Origin: Comamonas odontotermitis
GTDB taxonomy: Bacteria > Pseudomonadota > Gammaproteobacteria > Burkholderiales > Burkholderiaceae_C
Length of the DNA: 64,000 nucleotides
Assembly (NCBI RefSeq): GCF_020080045.1
Contig: NZ_CP083451.1
Span: 806,001 to 870,000, forward strand
Reading direction: 5' to 3'
This document shows, one piece after another, positions 17,041 to 23,293 of this stretch. The first letter of the stretch is position 1. Each line of letters begins with the position of its first letter. A model generated the notes under the pieces. It made no database searches and was not told the DNA's origin. It worked only from the letters and a program-made list of their open reading frames with translations. A program made the translations under genes and the position numbers.

Positions 17041-17430
17041 ATGAATGAAGATTTCCAACATCGCCTTGTAAAGGCACGATCCGGACACGGCTGGAGTCAG
17101 GCGGAGCTGGCCGAAGTGAGCGGTATCGCGCCAGCTCAAATCTCTCGCTACGAGCAGGGAAAGAGCAAGCCGCGCACCGAGGTAATTGCAAAATTGGCCA
17201 AGGCGTTGGCAGTGGGCTTTGACTGGCTTGCCTATGGAAAGGGTGAAATTGAGGCGGGGTTTGATGTTCCAGAATACCCATCGGGTCGGAAATTCTTCAG
17301 CTCCATAGACCTAGATGAAGCGCTATACAGTCGGCTGAAGCTCATTGCTGAAAGTCGAGGCATTACAGTTGAGATGGCATTGCACACATTGCTCTCTGAA
17401 GCACTTGATGACATGGGCAAAGGGGAGTAA
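17041..17430 (+). CDS. XRE-family regulator with a C-terminal RHH-like segment (Mnt-position regulator)
   Basis: A 129-residue protein from ATG 17041. Residues 5-60 form a Cro/CI helix-turn-helix (SGHGWSQAELAEVSGIAPAQ, ISRYEQGKSKP). The tail FFSSIDLDEALYSRLKLIAE...GITVEMALHTLLSEAL looks like an Arc-type ribbon-helix-helix or oligomerisation segment. It is divergent from arc-ant, the place Mnt holds in P22, and so may keep the antirepressor silent in the lysogen. One of very few plus-strand genes in the left arm. Confidence 0.75.
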   Translation: MNEDFQHRLVKARSGHGWSQAELAEVSGIAPAQISRYEQGKSKPRTEVIAKLAKALAVGFDWLAYGKGEIEAGFDVPEYPSGRKFFSSIDLDEALYSRLKLIAESRGITVEMALHTLLSEALDDMGKGE

Positions 17431-17470
17431 ACAAATCTCCGGGTGCATGGGATCGCCAAACGCTACCCCA

Positions 17471-18070
17471 TCACACCGCTCTCCCTGCTAAGCGCTCCAT
17501 CAGAGGGGCCTCGCGGTACTCGCCAAAAGCACCGTCAAAGAACTCATTGGAAATGTCATGGATCGCCTTGCCCAATTTTTCGTTGGTCTGCATGGCGTTC
17601 ATGAATGCCATCGTGTGACACCATTTCAACGGGCGGATCTCAATCTCATCGTCCAGAGTGGCGGAGTTTTCGAGGTCTAGGATGCAGATCAGATGGTGTG
17701 ATTTCTCACCATACTTGCGTACCTCCTCTGAATTCCGGTCTGCCTTGCTGGTGTTGATCGCTTCAAAGATCAACTCTCGCGGCGCCTTCTTGTCCAGCTC
17801 ATGACAGAGGTGCATGAGGTATTGGCCAATTTCAATCTCATGAAACCGGCAGTTGAGTCCGTTTTCTTCCAGCGCTGAAATGAGATGCCCTGACAAAGCC
17901 CAGTCTTCCGAATCTTGAGCAGCAGCCGCTTGCTTGTCTCGGTACTGCTGGGTCAGTGCTTCAGCTTTCTTGCGCGTCAAGATGGTCTGACGGGCCAGCA
18001 GGCGAAGGCACACCAACTGCTTGATAAGGTCAGTGGCCGATTCTTGGCCTGTGATTTCAAGTGCTTTCAC
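17471..18070 (-). CDS. Phage protein, unknown
   Basis: A 199-residue acidic, largely helical protein. It starts MKALEITGQESATDL; the middle has HEIEIGQYLMHLCHELDKKAP. The start overlaps the preceding stop (ATGA). No domain recognised. Confidence 0.6.
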   Translation of the reverse strand: MKALEITGQESATDLIKQLVCLRLLARQTILTRKKAEALTQQYRDKQAAAAQDSEDWALSGHLISALEENGLNCRFHEIEIGQYLMHLCHELDKKAPRELIFEAINTSKADRNSEEVRKYGEKSHHLICILDLENSATLDDEIEIRPLKWCHTMAFMNAMQTNEKLGKAIHDISNEFFDGAFGEYREAPLMERLAGRAV

Positions 18071-18348
18071 AGCTGGACGCCTTTCGAGATGGCCCGGTGC
18101 AGTCGATTCATGGCGTTTCGTTCCTTGCTCTTGGCGGCCTGTTCCAGCTGGTACTCAGGATCGGTTGCAATCATCATCCTGTTCCATTCGTCGCTGTCAC
18201 GGTCAAAATGATGAAAGGTGCCCGTGTTGTGGGCCCAGCGGCGATAGGCATCCTTGAGGCTATCGCTAGCAGCCTTCCGGTTCTTGGTGCAAACATGCAG
18301 CTCGACGGCCATCAGGCCGATTTCTTTGAGGGTCTTGAGTTGTGCCAT
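18067..18348 (-). CDS. Phage protein, unknown
   Basis: A 93-residue basic helical protein (MAQLKTLKEIGLM start, NRLHRAISKGVQL end). GGAATGGAG precedes the ATG. Coupled to the downstream 199-residue gene. Confidence 0.55.
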   Translation of the reverse strand: MAQLKTLKEIGLMAVELHVCTKNRKAASDSLKDAYRRWAHNTGTFHHFDRDSDEWNRMMIATDPEYQLEQAAKSKERNAMNRLHRAISKGVQL

Positions 18349-18385
18349 GTGTGGACTCCATTCCTAGGCGTGGTTTAAATTCGAT

Positions 18386-18574
18386 CTACAGGCGCTGACG
18401 CGCAGCGCGCTCAACTTCTTCGCGGCGATCCAGTCGGGCGCGGCGCTCAGCCCATTCGTTGCGTGTGTTGCGCCATACGAGGCTGCAGGCCCAGCGCGCG
18501 GCGGTGGACCACTTGGCACCAGCCCAGCGGCGCATCTTGAAGAGGCGGTATGCAAGGGAAAGTTGTTCAGCCAT
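18386..18574 (-). CDS. Small phage protein, unknown
   Basis: A 62-residue Arg/Trp/Ala-rich protein (MAEQLSLAYRLFKMRRW ... VERAARQRL) with a GGAGG site before ATG 18574. Its composition is that of amphipathic basic helices. Function unknown. Confidence 0.5.
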   Translation of the reverse strand: MAEQLSLAYRLFKMRRWAGAKWSTAARWACSLVWRNTRNEWAERRARLDRREEVERAARQRL

Positions 18575-18604
18575 TGAGGGCCTCCGTTCATCTCAGTGGG
18601 TTGA

Positions 18605-18706
18605 TCAATGACCGCATGGCAGGCCTTCGCATGGTGCTGGTTCGCGTTCTACGGGAGCGCCGCAGCTTCCGCAGCGCTTGGGAGGGGTAGGGGTAGGTTC
18701 AGGCAT
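18605..18706 (-). CDS. 33-residue Cys-rich peptide, possible zinc knuckle
   Basis: ATG 18706 to TGA 18605. The peptide has four Cys in two pairs, CGSC and, eleven residues later, C-x4-C followed by Gly-His at the end, a spacing that could hold one zinc ion. Ribosome site is poor. It lies 30 bases upstream of the 62-residue gene. Supported only by pattern. Confidence 0.35.
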   Translation of the reverse strand: MPEPTPTPPKRCGSCGAPVEREPAPCEGLPCGH

Positions 18707-18732
18707 GGCTTTGTTTCTGCTTTTGGACAATA

Positions 18733-18753
18733 AAAAAGCCACCCTTAGGTGGC
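18733..18753 (-). terminator. Terminator of the small-protein cluster
   Basis: Stem GCCACC / GGTGGC with a four-base loop; on the minus strand it is followed by TTTTTTATTG. It ends transcription of the small genes at 18.8-19.6 kb. Confidence 0.85.
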
Positions 18754-18790
18754 CTGCAATGCGTGACTAACGCGGTGCGCTAGTCAGACG

Positions 18791-18967
18791 CTATGCATCT
18801 CGGTTGATTTTTTGATCTTGCTCATGATCCTTGTTCTCTTGATCACTGAGAAGAGTATCTTCCTGGTCGAGAGGGTCGGGCAGAGGGCCTGCCCAAGGAA
18901 AAGTCCAGTTTTTGAGGCTGGCCCAAAAAGAACCTCCCGTTAAAAGTGGAAATACAAACATATTCAT
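18791..18967 (-). CDS. 58-residue 'FW' family small phage protein (copy 1)
   Basis: ATG 18967 with TAGGAG upstream; stop TAG at 18791. From its second Met it reads MFVFPLLTGGSFW and ends in an acidic/Gln-rich tail (SDQENKDHEQDQK). The layout MF-x9-FW plus a charged tail is shared with the gene at 28602 (59 residues) and, more loosely, with that at 19415 (57 residues). Function unknown. Confidence 0.5.
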   Translation of the reverse strand: MNMFVFPLLTGGSFWASLKNWTFPWAGPLPDPLDQEDTLLSDQENKDHEQDQKINRDA

Positions 18968-18979
18968 CTCCTAAAACAA

Positions 18980-19195
18980 CTAGCTCGTTGCTTTGTTTGC
19001 AGCGGCCTGCTGCAAGAGGCGCACAATTTTTGTGTGGTAGATGCTTTTTGGCAAATCTTGCGTTGGCTCAGCCACTGTGCGAAATGGCTGATGAAAGATG
19101 TAGTCGTCATCAGAGACGTTACGGCTGTCCACATCTTCCTTGGGGATCGCGTTTCTTTCGCGAATGTTGAAGATGGTTTTGTCTGTGAAAGACAT
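18980..19195 (-). CDS. Small phage protein with palindromic ribosome site
   Basis: A 71-residue polar protein (MSFTDKTIFNIRERNAIPK ... LLQQAAANKATS). A longer frame exists upstream, but the start is fixed by TAGACCGGAGGTCTA immediately before ATG 19195, in which GGAGG is the ribosome site. The same element precedes two other genes in this prophage. No family recognised. Confidence 0.6.
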   Translation of the reverse strand: MSFTDKTIFNIRERNAIPKEDVDSRNVSDDDYIFHQPFRTVAEPTQDLPKSIYHTKIVRLLQQAAANKATS

Positions 19196-19196
19196 A

Positions 19197-19211
19197 TAGA
19201 CCTCCGGTCTA
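19197..19211 (-). promoter_or_regulatory. Palindromic Shine-Dalgarno element, copy 1
   Basis: TAGACC-GGA-GGTCTA, a perfect 6-base inverted repeat with GGAGG across loop and stem, ending one base before ATG 19195. Confidence 0.6.
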
Positions 19212-19414
19212 GTGTGACGGGTCGGGATGACCCGTCGGTTCACAGCGTGACCCGCATCTGTGAACATTTGCCTTCTTTGTACAAAGTCTTGCTCAAATTT
19301 CAGGAAGGCAGAGATGCCTATCACACGGCTTGGGTTTTGCCCTTGATTTCGCTGAAGGGCGGGCGCCGATTTCTCGGATACTGAAACCGCCTCAATGGCG
19401 CTCTCTGCATCTGT

Positions 19415-19588
19415 TCACTGTTCGGTTTTCCGTTTTTTGTTTCGCGCCCGATCATCCTTTGGCTGCTGTTTTTGAGGACTCTTAACTTCAGCAAAGAGAG
19501 GTTCCATTTTGTCGATGGGCGTCGTGAAGATTTCGCGCATGTCGCGCCAGAACTCCATCTGTCGTTTGTAAGCAAGAAGCGAGAACAT
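19415..19588 (-). CDS. 57-residue 'FW' family small phage protein (copy 2)
   Basis: Starts at ATG 19588 directly after the palindromic ribosome site. Sequence begins MFSLLAYKRQMEFWRDMREI and ends in a very basic tail (DDRARNKKRKTEQ). It shares MF-x3-AY and the FW pair with the 28602 gene (MFKFSAYPPASFW). Amphipathic helix plus charged tail; function unknown. Confidence 0.6.
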   Translation of the reverse strand: MFSLLAYKRQMEFWRDMREIFTTPIDKMEPLFAEVKSPQKQQPKDDRARNKKRKTEQ

Positions 19589-19589
19589 A

Positions 19590-19604
19590 TAGACCTCCGG
19601 TCTA
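19590..19604 (-). promoter_or_regulatory. Palindromic Shine-Dalgarno element, copy 2
   Basis: TAGACCGGAGGTCTA one base before ATG 19588. The ~55 bases upstream (to about 19665) are strongly similar to those upstream of copy 3 at 28783 (shared blocks include GCCTAG, CCACAGTACTC and CTTTTAAT/CTTTAAT-type ends read on the plus strand), implying a duplicated promoter region. Confidence 0.65.
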
Positions 19605-19665
19605 TTGCGGCAGATCAAGATGGATCGCCTAGTTCCACAGTACTCCTTTTAATGACCTTAAACGG

Positions 19666-19975
19666 CACACTTGAGCTGTTTTCGAATGTATCTGATCAGC
19701 GGCCGCAAGAGAGCCAGCCAAGTTCGGAGGAGGGGGCGCTTGGATCTGTGGGGCCGATACAAGTATGAACGTCTAGACAAACTGGTGTTTGTCGCGCCTA
19801 CCTTGCGCCCATAAGAACTATCGAAAGTGTTTCAACTTCAGGCTTGAGTTAACACACGGCTCGAGACTGAGAGTCTTCTTAAATTCGTAACAAGGGCTAG
19901 CGTTAGTCCTTGCAGGCTGGTTATGCGCAGGAACTGGTGTAGCCTACCTAGGACTGCATCAAATAAGGAGCGAGG
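19666..19975. other. Non-coding stretch before the HIRAN gene
   Basis: No convincing gene on either strand. It should contain the promoter of the plus-strand HIRAN gene; AT-rich patches occur near 19850-19890 but no clear -35/-10 pair stands out. Confidence 0.4.
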
Positions 19976-20485
19976 ATGGACACCGGTCAAATTTTGCTGG
20001 CGGCCTTCTTCGGTTGGCTGATCTATGAGGCCATAAGGAGATTTTTGCGAAGGACGCCAGCAAAGAGCTCCACAAAAAATAAGCTTGTGGTGCAAGCTAG
20101 GAATTTGAAGAATCTGAACACCAGGAAACATTGGCCAAGTGGCATAGCGGTCGCAGTGGTTGGAGAGGGAAGCTACACGGCCAATATTTTTCGAGTTGCC
20201 CAGAATTCATTTGGTGAACAAGCAGATCGAAATTGCATTGCGTTTCTTGTTCCTGAGGAAGGGAACAAACATGACAAAAATGCAGTGATGGTAGCCATTG
20301 AGGGTGAGCACGTTGGCTACCTGTCGCGTGATGACGCAGTAGATTTTCGGCTTGCTTTGAAAAATGCTGCCCTGGGGATTTCAGTGACTTCGTGCTATGC
20401 ACATATAGGGTGGGGCGGAGTAGGGGCAGAAGGAAAGAGGCTTAACTACTCAATATCACTCGATGTTGATTGGTTTGAAGCCTAA
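19976..20485 (+). CDS. Membrane-anchored HIRAN-domain protein
   Basis: A 169-residue protein with AAGGAGCGAGG before ATG 19976. An N-terminal helix (LLAAFFGWLIYEAI, about 6-20) followed by basic residues predicts a single membrane anchor. Residues about 57-155 fit a HIRAN domain: GIAVAVVGEGSYTANIF, then NKHDKNAVMVAIEGEHVGYLSRDDA. HIRAN domains recognise DNA 3' ends or damaged DNA in other proteins. It is plus-strand inside a minus-strand operon, so it is probably an independently expressed cargo gene. A defence or DNA-sensing role is only a guess. Confidence 0.65.
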   Translation: MDTGQILLAAFFGWLIYEAIRRFLRRTPAKSSTKNKLVVQARNLKNLNTRKHWPSGIAVAVVGEGSYTANIFRVAQNSFGEQADRNCIAFLVPEEGNKHDKNAVMVAIEGEHVGYLSRDDAVDFRLALKNAALGISVTSCYAHIGWGGVGAEGKRLNYSISLDVDWFEA

Positions 20486-20557
20486 GCCCTCTGGCTTGGG
20501 TTTCCCGCCCGGATGCGTGCTGAGTTCAAGGGACGCCCTGAGTAAGGCGCTTGGGGG

Positions 20558-20737
20558 TTAGAGTTTTTGCTTGGCCTTGCGCCGGACTTCTTCGTCAGTG
20601 TCCAGTCGCTGCGGTTTTCCTGCTTGCTTCCGCTGCTCTTGCTTGGGAGTGAGTGCGTCGAAAGCTGCCAGCACCATGTCTTTGTACTTGGTGCGCTCGG
20701 CCTGTTTGCGCAAATCATTGAGCTTGACGATGCTCAT
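20558..20737 (-). CDS. Small phage protein, unknown
   Basis: A 59-residue basic helical protein (MSIVKLNDLRKQAERTKYK ... RRKAKQKL). ATG 20737 overlaps the preceding stop (ATGA) and has GGTGG upstream, favouring it over longer frames. No family recognised. Confidence 0.55.
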   Translation of the reverse strand: MSIVKLNDLRKQAERTKYKDMVLAAFDALTPKQEQRKQAGKPQRLDTDEEVRRKAKQKL

Positions 20738-21015
20738 GCGACCACCAAGTGAGATGGTCGCCATCCGTTGCGCTGCTTCCAAGCTTCCGAAGCACTTGCC
20801 GCTTTCCCCATCGAGAGCACTGCATCAGGGCTGACCTTATGGCGCTTGCCCCTGTACATCTGGCGCAACAGCTTCGACGCGCAGATGCAGCCGACATTGA
20901 ACTCTTCAGCTTCCTCATTGCGGACGATGACAGCGCGGATCAGATTCGTTTTGCCGCAGCAGTCGCACACCGGGTAGTCGCTCGAACCGGCAACGGTGAA
21001 TGTATGACCTTGCAT
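20734..21015 (-). CDS. Small phage zinc-ribbon-like protein
   Basis: A 93-residue protein from ATG 21015 with AAGGAGTGATC as ribosome site. Two Cys pairs, CDCCG near residue 17 and VGCICASKLL near 42, suggest a zinc ribbon. The tail is basic. It follows a strong hairpin, so its expression may depend on readthrough. Confidence 0.6.
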   Translation of the reverse strand: MQGHTFTVAGSSDYPVCDCCGKTNLIRAVIVRNEEAEEFNVGCICASKLLRQMYRGKRHKVSPDAVLSMGKAASASEAWKQRNGWRPSHLVVA

Positions 21016-21036
21016 GATCACTCCTTGTAAAAAACA

Positions 21037-21064
21037 AAAGGCGCCTCGTTTGAAGCGCCTTGTG
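21037..21064 (-). terminator. Terminator/attenuator in the leftward early operon
   Basis: Stem AAGGCGC / GCGCCTT with a nine-base loop; on the minus strand it is followed by TTGTTTTTT. It lies between the first leftward gene (21104-21307) and the next, like the early terminators of lambdoid phages that need antitermination. Confidence 0.75.
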
Positions 21065-21103
21065 TTTTCCCTCTGATGTCGCCCAGAGGGCGCACTGATT
21101 GCT

Positions 21104-21307
21104 CTACGAACTGTTAAGCGTGACGATGGTTTTCTGTGCTTGGCCTCTGTAAGACAATTCATTGCCAACATAAGCTGGCCTGCCAATCCATGTCAGATGT
21201 GTATCTGGCTTCCCATCTGGGTAGGAGATGTGTTCTTTGTCATATCGCGCCTGTGCCTCTTCTTTGCTCAGGGCGTTAGGGTGCTGTGGCTTGGAAGTGT
21301 GCCCCAT
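21104..21307 (-). CDS. Small phage protein, first gene of the leftward operon
   Basis: A 67-residue polar protein (MGHTSKPQHPNALSKEEAQ ... KTIVTLNSS) with AAGGAGCAGAAAG before ATG 21307. In lambda the first pL gene is the antiterminator N; this protein is not obviously N-like (not Arg-rich), so no function is assigned. Confidence 0.55.
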   Translation of the reverse strand: MGHTSKPQHPNALSKEEAQARYDKEHISYPDGKPDTHLTWIGRPAYVGNELSYRGQAQKTIVTLNSS

Positions 21308-21850
21308 GGCTTTCTGCTCCTTAAATCAAGGGTGGAAGGATATTTGACACAAGGTCCGTTGCCTCAAAGTCCTACGCAGTATGCGCCACTCGTCATGATT
21401 GAAGGGAAAGACCCTGCTGGGCTTACGTTTGCAAACCAAAACGCCCTCGTGGGAAAGCGCTTTGGTTTCGCCCCTGCCTTGTCGCCAAGGGCTTGCCACG
21501 ATTCCAAGTGGCATGACCGTCTTTGTTCTCGGGCGTCTTCCCCTCACCAAATTCAACCTTGCAGGGTTACGGCTGGGCACCGCACAGAGCTGCGGCCATG
21601 CCCGCAGATGCATTGAGCCGGACGAATGCCCCACAGGTAGGGCAAGCAACATCGGCAGGGCAGACTTTTAAAGACCTTGAGGAGTGCTGGCGCGATCACT
21701 GGCATCCATCGCCTGGTGCAACTACCTGCTGCTGGAAAGAGCCAGAACATCTGGGTTTCCTGCATCACCGGCTCTGCTAGAGCCTTGAACCACTTTCGGC
21801 ACGCCTTCCTTCCAGTAGAGTGATCGCGGTTGTTGCTGCGACGGGTGTAA
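21308..21850. other. Stretch without a convincing gene between the first leftward gene and OL
   Basis: About 540 bases where every long frame looks like a shadow. A minus-strand frame without a start near 21590-21690 gives CPADVACPTCGAF, a zinc-finger-like fragment, so a broken gene is possible. It should carry the pL leader. Confidence 0.35.
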
Positions 21851-21920
21851 TGTACAGCATTGCTGTATTAAATCAAGCGATACACGATTCTTGACTAAAA
21901 AATACAGCATTGCTTGATTT
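21850..21920 (-). promoter_or_regulatory. OL/pL: operator pair and leftward promoter
   Basis: 21853-21878 is an exact 26-base inverted copy of the OR/pR segment 22728-22753, with the palindrome TACAGCATTGCTGTA. Read leftward it is a promoter: TTGATT, 16 bases, TACATT, with the operator in the spacer. A second partial site, TACAGCATTGCTTGATTT, is at 21903-21920. Position just left of cI corresponds to lambda OL/pL. Confidence 0.75.
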
Positions 21921-21932
21921 TGTGAAAAAAGA

Positions 21933-21954
21933 AAAGCCGCCTGGGTTGGCGGCT
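21933..21954 (-). terminator. Terminator of cI
   Basis: Stem GCCGCC / GGCGGC with a six-base loop; on the minus strand it is followed by TTTTCTTTTTT. It is 23 bases past the cI stop and insulates cI from OL. Confidence 0.88.
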
Positions 21955-21976
21955 GTTTTGAAGGCTGGAGTGATGC

Positions 21977-22690
21977 TTATGCCGGGACAAATGCGTCTGG
22001 TGGAACGCTTCCTGCAACACGGTGAATGCTCTCAATCTCATCCTTGGAGATGGTCATGGGCGCATATCCGTTGTTGATGCTCAGTAGCTGAATCTCCTCA
22101 TCGCGTATCCAGTTCAATTGTTTGAGGAGCTTGCGACCATCAGCGAGCTTCACCACAACGTCTCGACCAGGATACGCCTCAATTCCTGGCGTAACCACAA
22201 TGAACTCACCGGCTCGGTAACGTGGGTGCATGGAGTCGCCTTTCACACGTACAGCATAGGCCGTTTGGTCTTTGACCCAGTATTCAACAAACCCCTCCCC
22301 ATGGCCAACAGGGTACTGCAGCTCTTCTAGGAATCCGTCCGGTCCGGCCTTTACATGCCCAACAACAGGGATCAGGCGTGATGGGGCCAGCGCTGGCGCC
22401 AAGGCAACATTGGTTGTCTCAACTGGTGATTCTGTAGAACGTCCTGTCAGCAGGTCCACGCCGAAGATGGAAGCCAGCACTGGTATCCACTTCTTATCCA
22501 TGCGGCCGGTAGAAAACCAGCCCTGAACAGTCTGTGGCGAACATGTCTGCAGAGATATTTCCTCGCAGAGTTCTGCTAAGTGCTTTTTGGTCTTCTTCCC
22601 GCTGGTGGGGCTCCATGCTGCAAAAGCAATAGCAAGCCTTGTCCGCACCAATTCAGAGGTGGATTTGTCGGATGGTGGTGAATCAAGCAT
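21977..22690 (-). CDS. cI: CI-type phage repressor, S24 self-cleaving family
   Basis: About 237 residues from ATG 22690 (GAGAA upstream); a TTG at 22726 is an alternative. N-terminal DNA-binding region (about 10-80, with LAELCEEISLQTCSPQTVQG). The C-terminal S24 domain has the catalytic Ser in VKGDSMHPRYRAGEF, the Lys in LLKQLNW, and the cleavage-type Ala-Gly/linker region (VVGHVKAGPDGF) ahead of it. It is flanked by matched operators on both sides and divergent from cro, so it should maintain lysogeny and respond to RecA-mediated cleavage. Confidence 0.92.
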   Translation of the reverse strand: MLDSPPSDKSTSELVRTRLAIAFAAWSPTSGKKTKKHLAELCEEISLQTCSPQTVQGWFSTGRMDKKWIPVLASIFGVDLLTGRSTESPVETTNVALAPALAPSRLIPVVGHVKAGPDGFLEELQYPVGHGEGFVEYWVKDQTAYAVRVKGDSMHPRYRAGEFIVVTPGIEAYPGRDVVVKLADGRKLLKQLNWIRDEEIQLLSINNGYAPMTISKDEIESIHRVAGSVPPDAFVPA

Positions 22691-22757
22691 CACTGTATTC
22701 TCGTTTGCATAGCGTCGATCAGCCAATGCTTGATTTAATACAGCAATGCTGTATCAT
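22683..22757. promoter_or_regulatory. OR/pR: operators and rightward promoter between cI and cro
   Basis: TACAGCAATGCTGTA (22739-22753) is a near-perfect 15-base palindrome lying in the spacer of a rightward promoter: TTGATT 22730-22735, 16 bases, TATCAT 22752-22757. A related half-site (ATACAGTGATGCTTGATTC read leftward) overlaps the cI ATG at about 22684-22702. The main segment 22728-22753 is repeated inverted at OL. Confidence 0.78.
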
Positions 22758-22766
22758 AAGCGCATC

Positions 22767-23018
22767 ATGGCGAAAGCACCTAACCCTCATTTTCTAAAAG
22801 CCATTGCTGTTTTTGGCAGCGAGGCCGCTCTGGCGCGGGCAATCGATAAGCCTGCGCAGTTCATCAACCAGATCAAAAAGGGAGAGCGCCCCATGCCTGA
22901 TTCCTGGGCTCCTTTGATTGAACTGGCCACTGCAGAGAAGGGCAACAAGATTCTTTGTGAAGACCTTGCGCCTAGTTTTCCCTGGCACGGCGTGCGCCAG
23001 CAGCCCGCTCACGCCTAG
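22767..23018 (+). CDS. cro: Cro-like repressor (YdaS-type HTH)
   Basis: An 83-residue protein: PHFLKAIAVFGSEAALARAI then PAQFINQIKKGERPMP is the helix-turn-helix of YdaS/Cro-type phage regulators. The -10 box at 22752-22757 predicts a transcript start near 22764, three bases from ATG 22767, so the message may be leaderless. A further Met upstream falls inside the operator and is unlikely. It should repress cI and begin the rightward operon, of which almost nothing is left. Confidence 0.85.
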   Translation: MAKAPNPHFLKAIAVFGSEAALARAIDKPAQFINQIKKGERPMPDSWAPLIELATAEKGNKILCEDLAPSFPWHGVRQQPAHA

Positions 23019-23230
23019 CGACTTGCCTTCACAAGTTGAACCTCACTAGCCCGGCAGCGTATGTCGATCTCCCCACCTATCCAGCGCAGCTCAAGCGTCG
23101 AAGTGCGCAGCGAGCGATTTGTCTTGCCTGCTTCGTCGATGTTGATGCTCAAGGCTGATCGCGTGCTGGTGTGGAACGGAGTGCCAAGCAGTTGCTGGCG
23201 GCGGGCGGTAGAGGTGGTTTGCGTTTTCAT
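23015..23230 (-). CDS. Possible small protein convergent with cro
   Basis: A 71-residue frame whose second half (LELRWIGGEIDIRCRASEVQ) looks protein-like. Its stop overlaps the cro stop and no clear ribosome site is present. It is the last phage sequence before the IS element. Low confidence; could be a shadow. Confidence 0.3.
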   Translation of the reverse strand: MKTQTTSTARRQQLLGTPFHTSTRSALSINIDEAGKTNRSLRTSTLELRWIGGEIDIRCRASEVQLVKASR

Positions 23231-23293
23231 GGAGAGCAGTTTGCCAACGAAGGCTCTGCGCTTCCATACCTATAACAACTTTGGAGCAATGTT

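Noticed and set aside
21326..21780. Overlapping frames on both strands near 21.3-21.8 kb
   Set aside because: None has a ribosome site or a protein-like composition throughout; treated as non-coding, with a possible broken zinc-finger fragment.
22690..22726. TTG start for cI at 22726
   Set aside because: No ribosome site and it would begin at the operator edge; ATG 22690 fits better, though the point is not settled.
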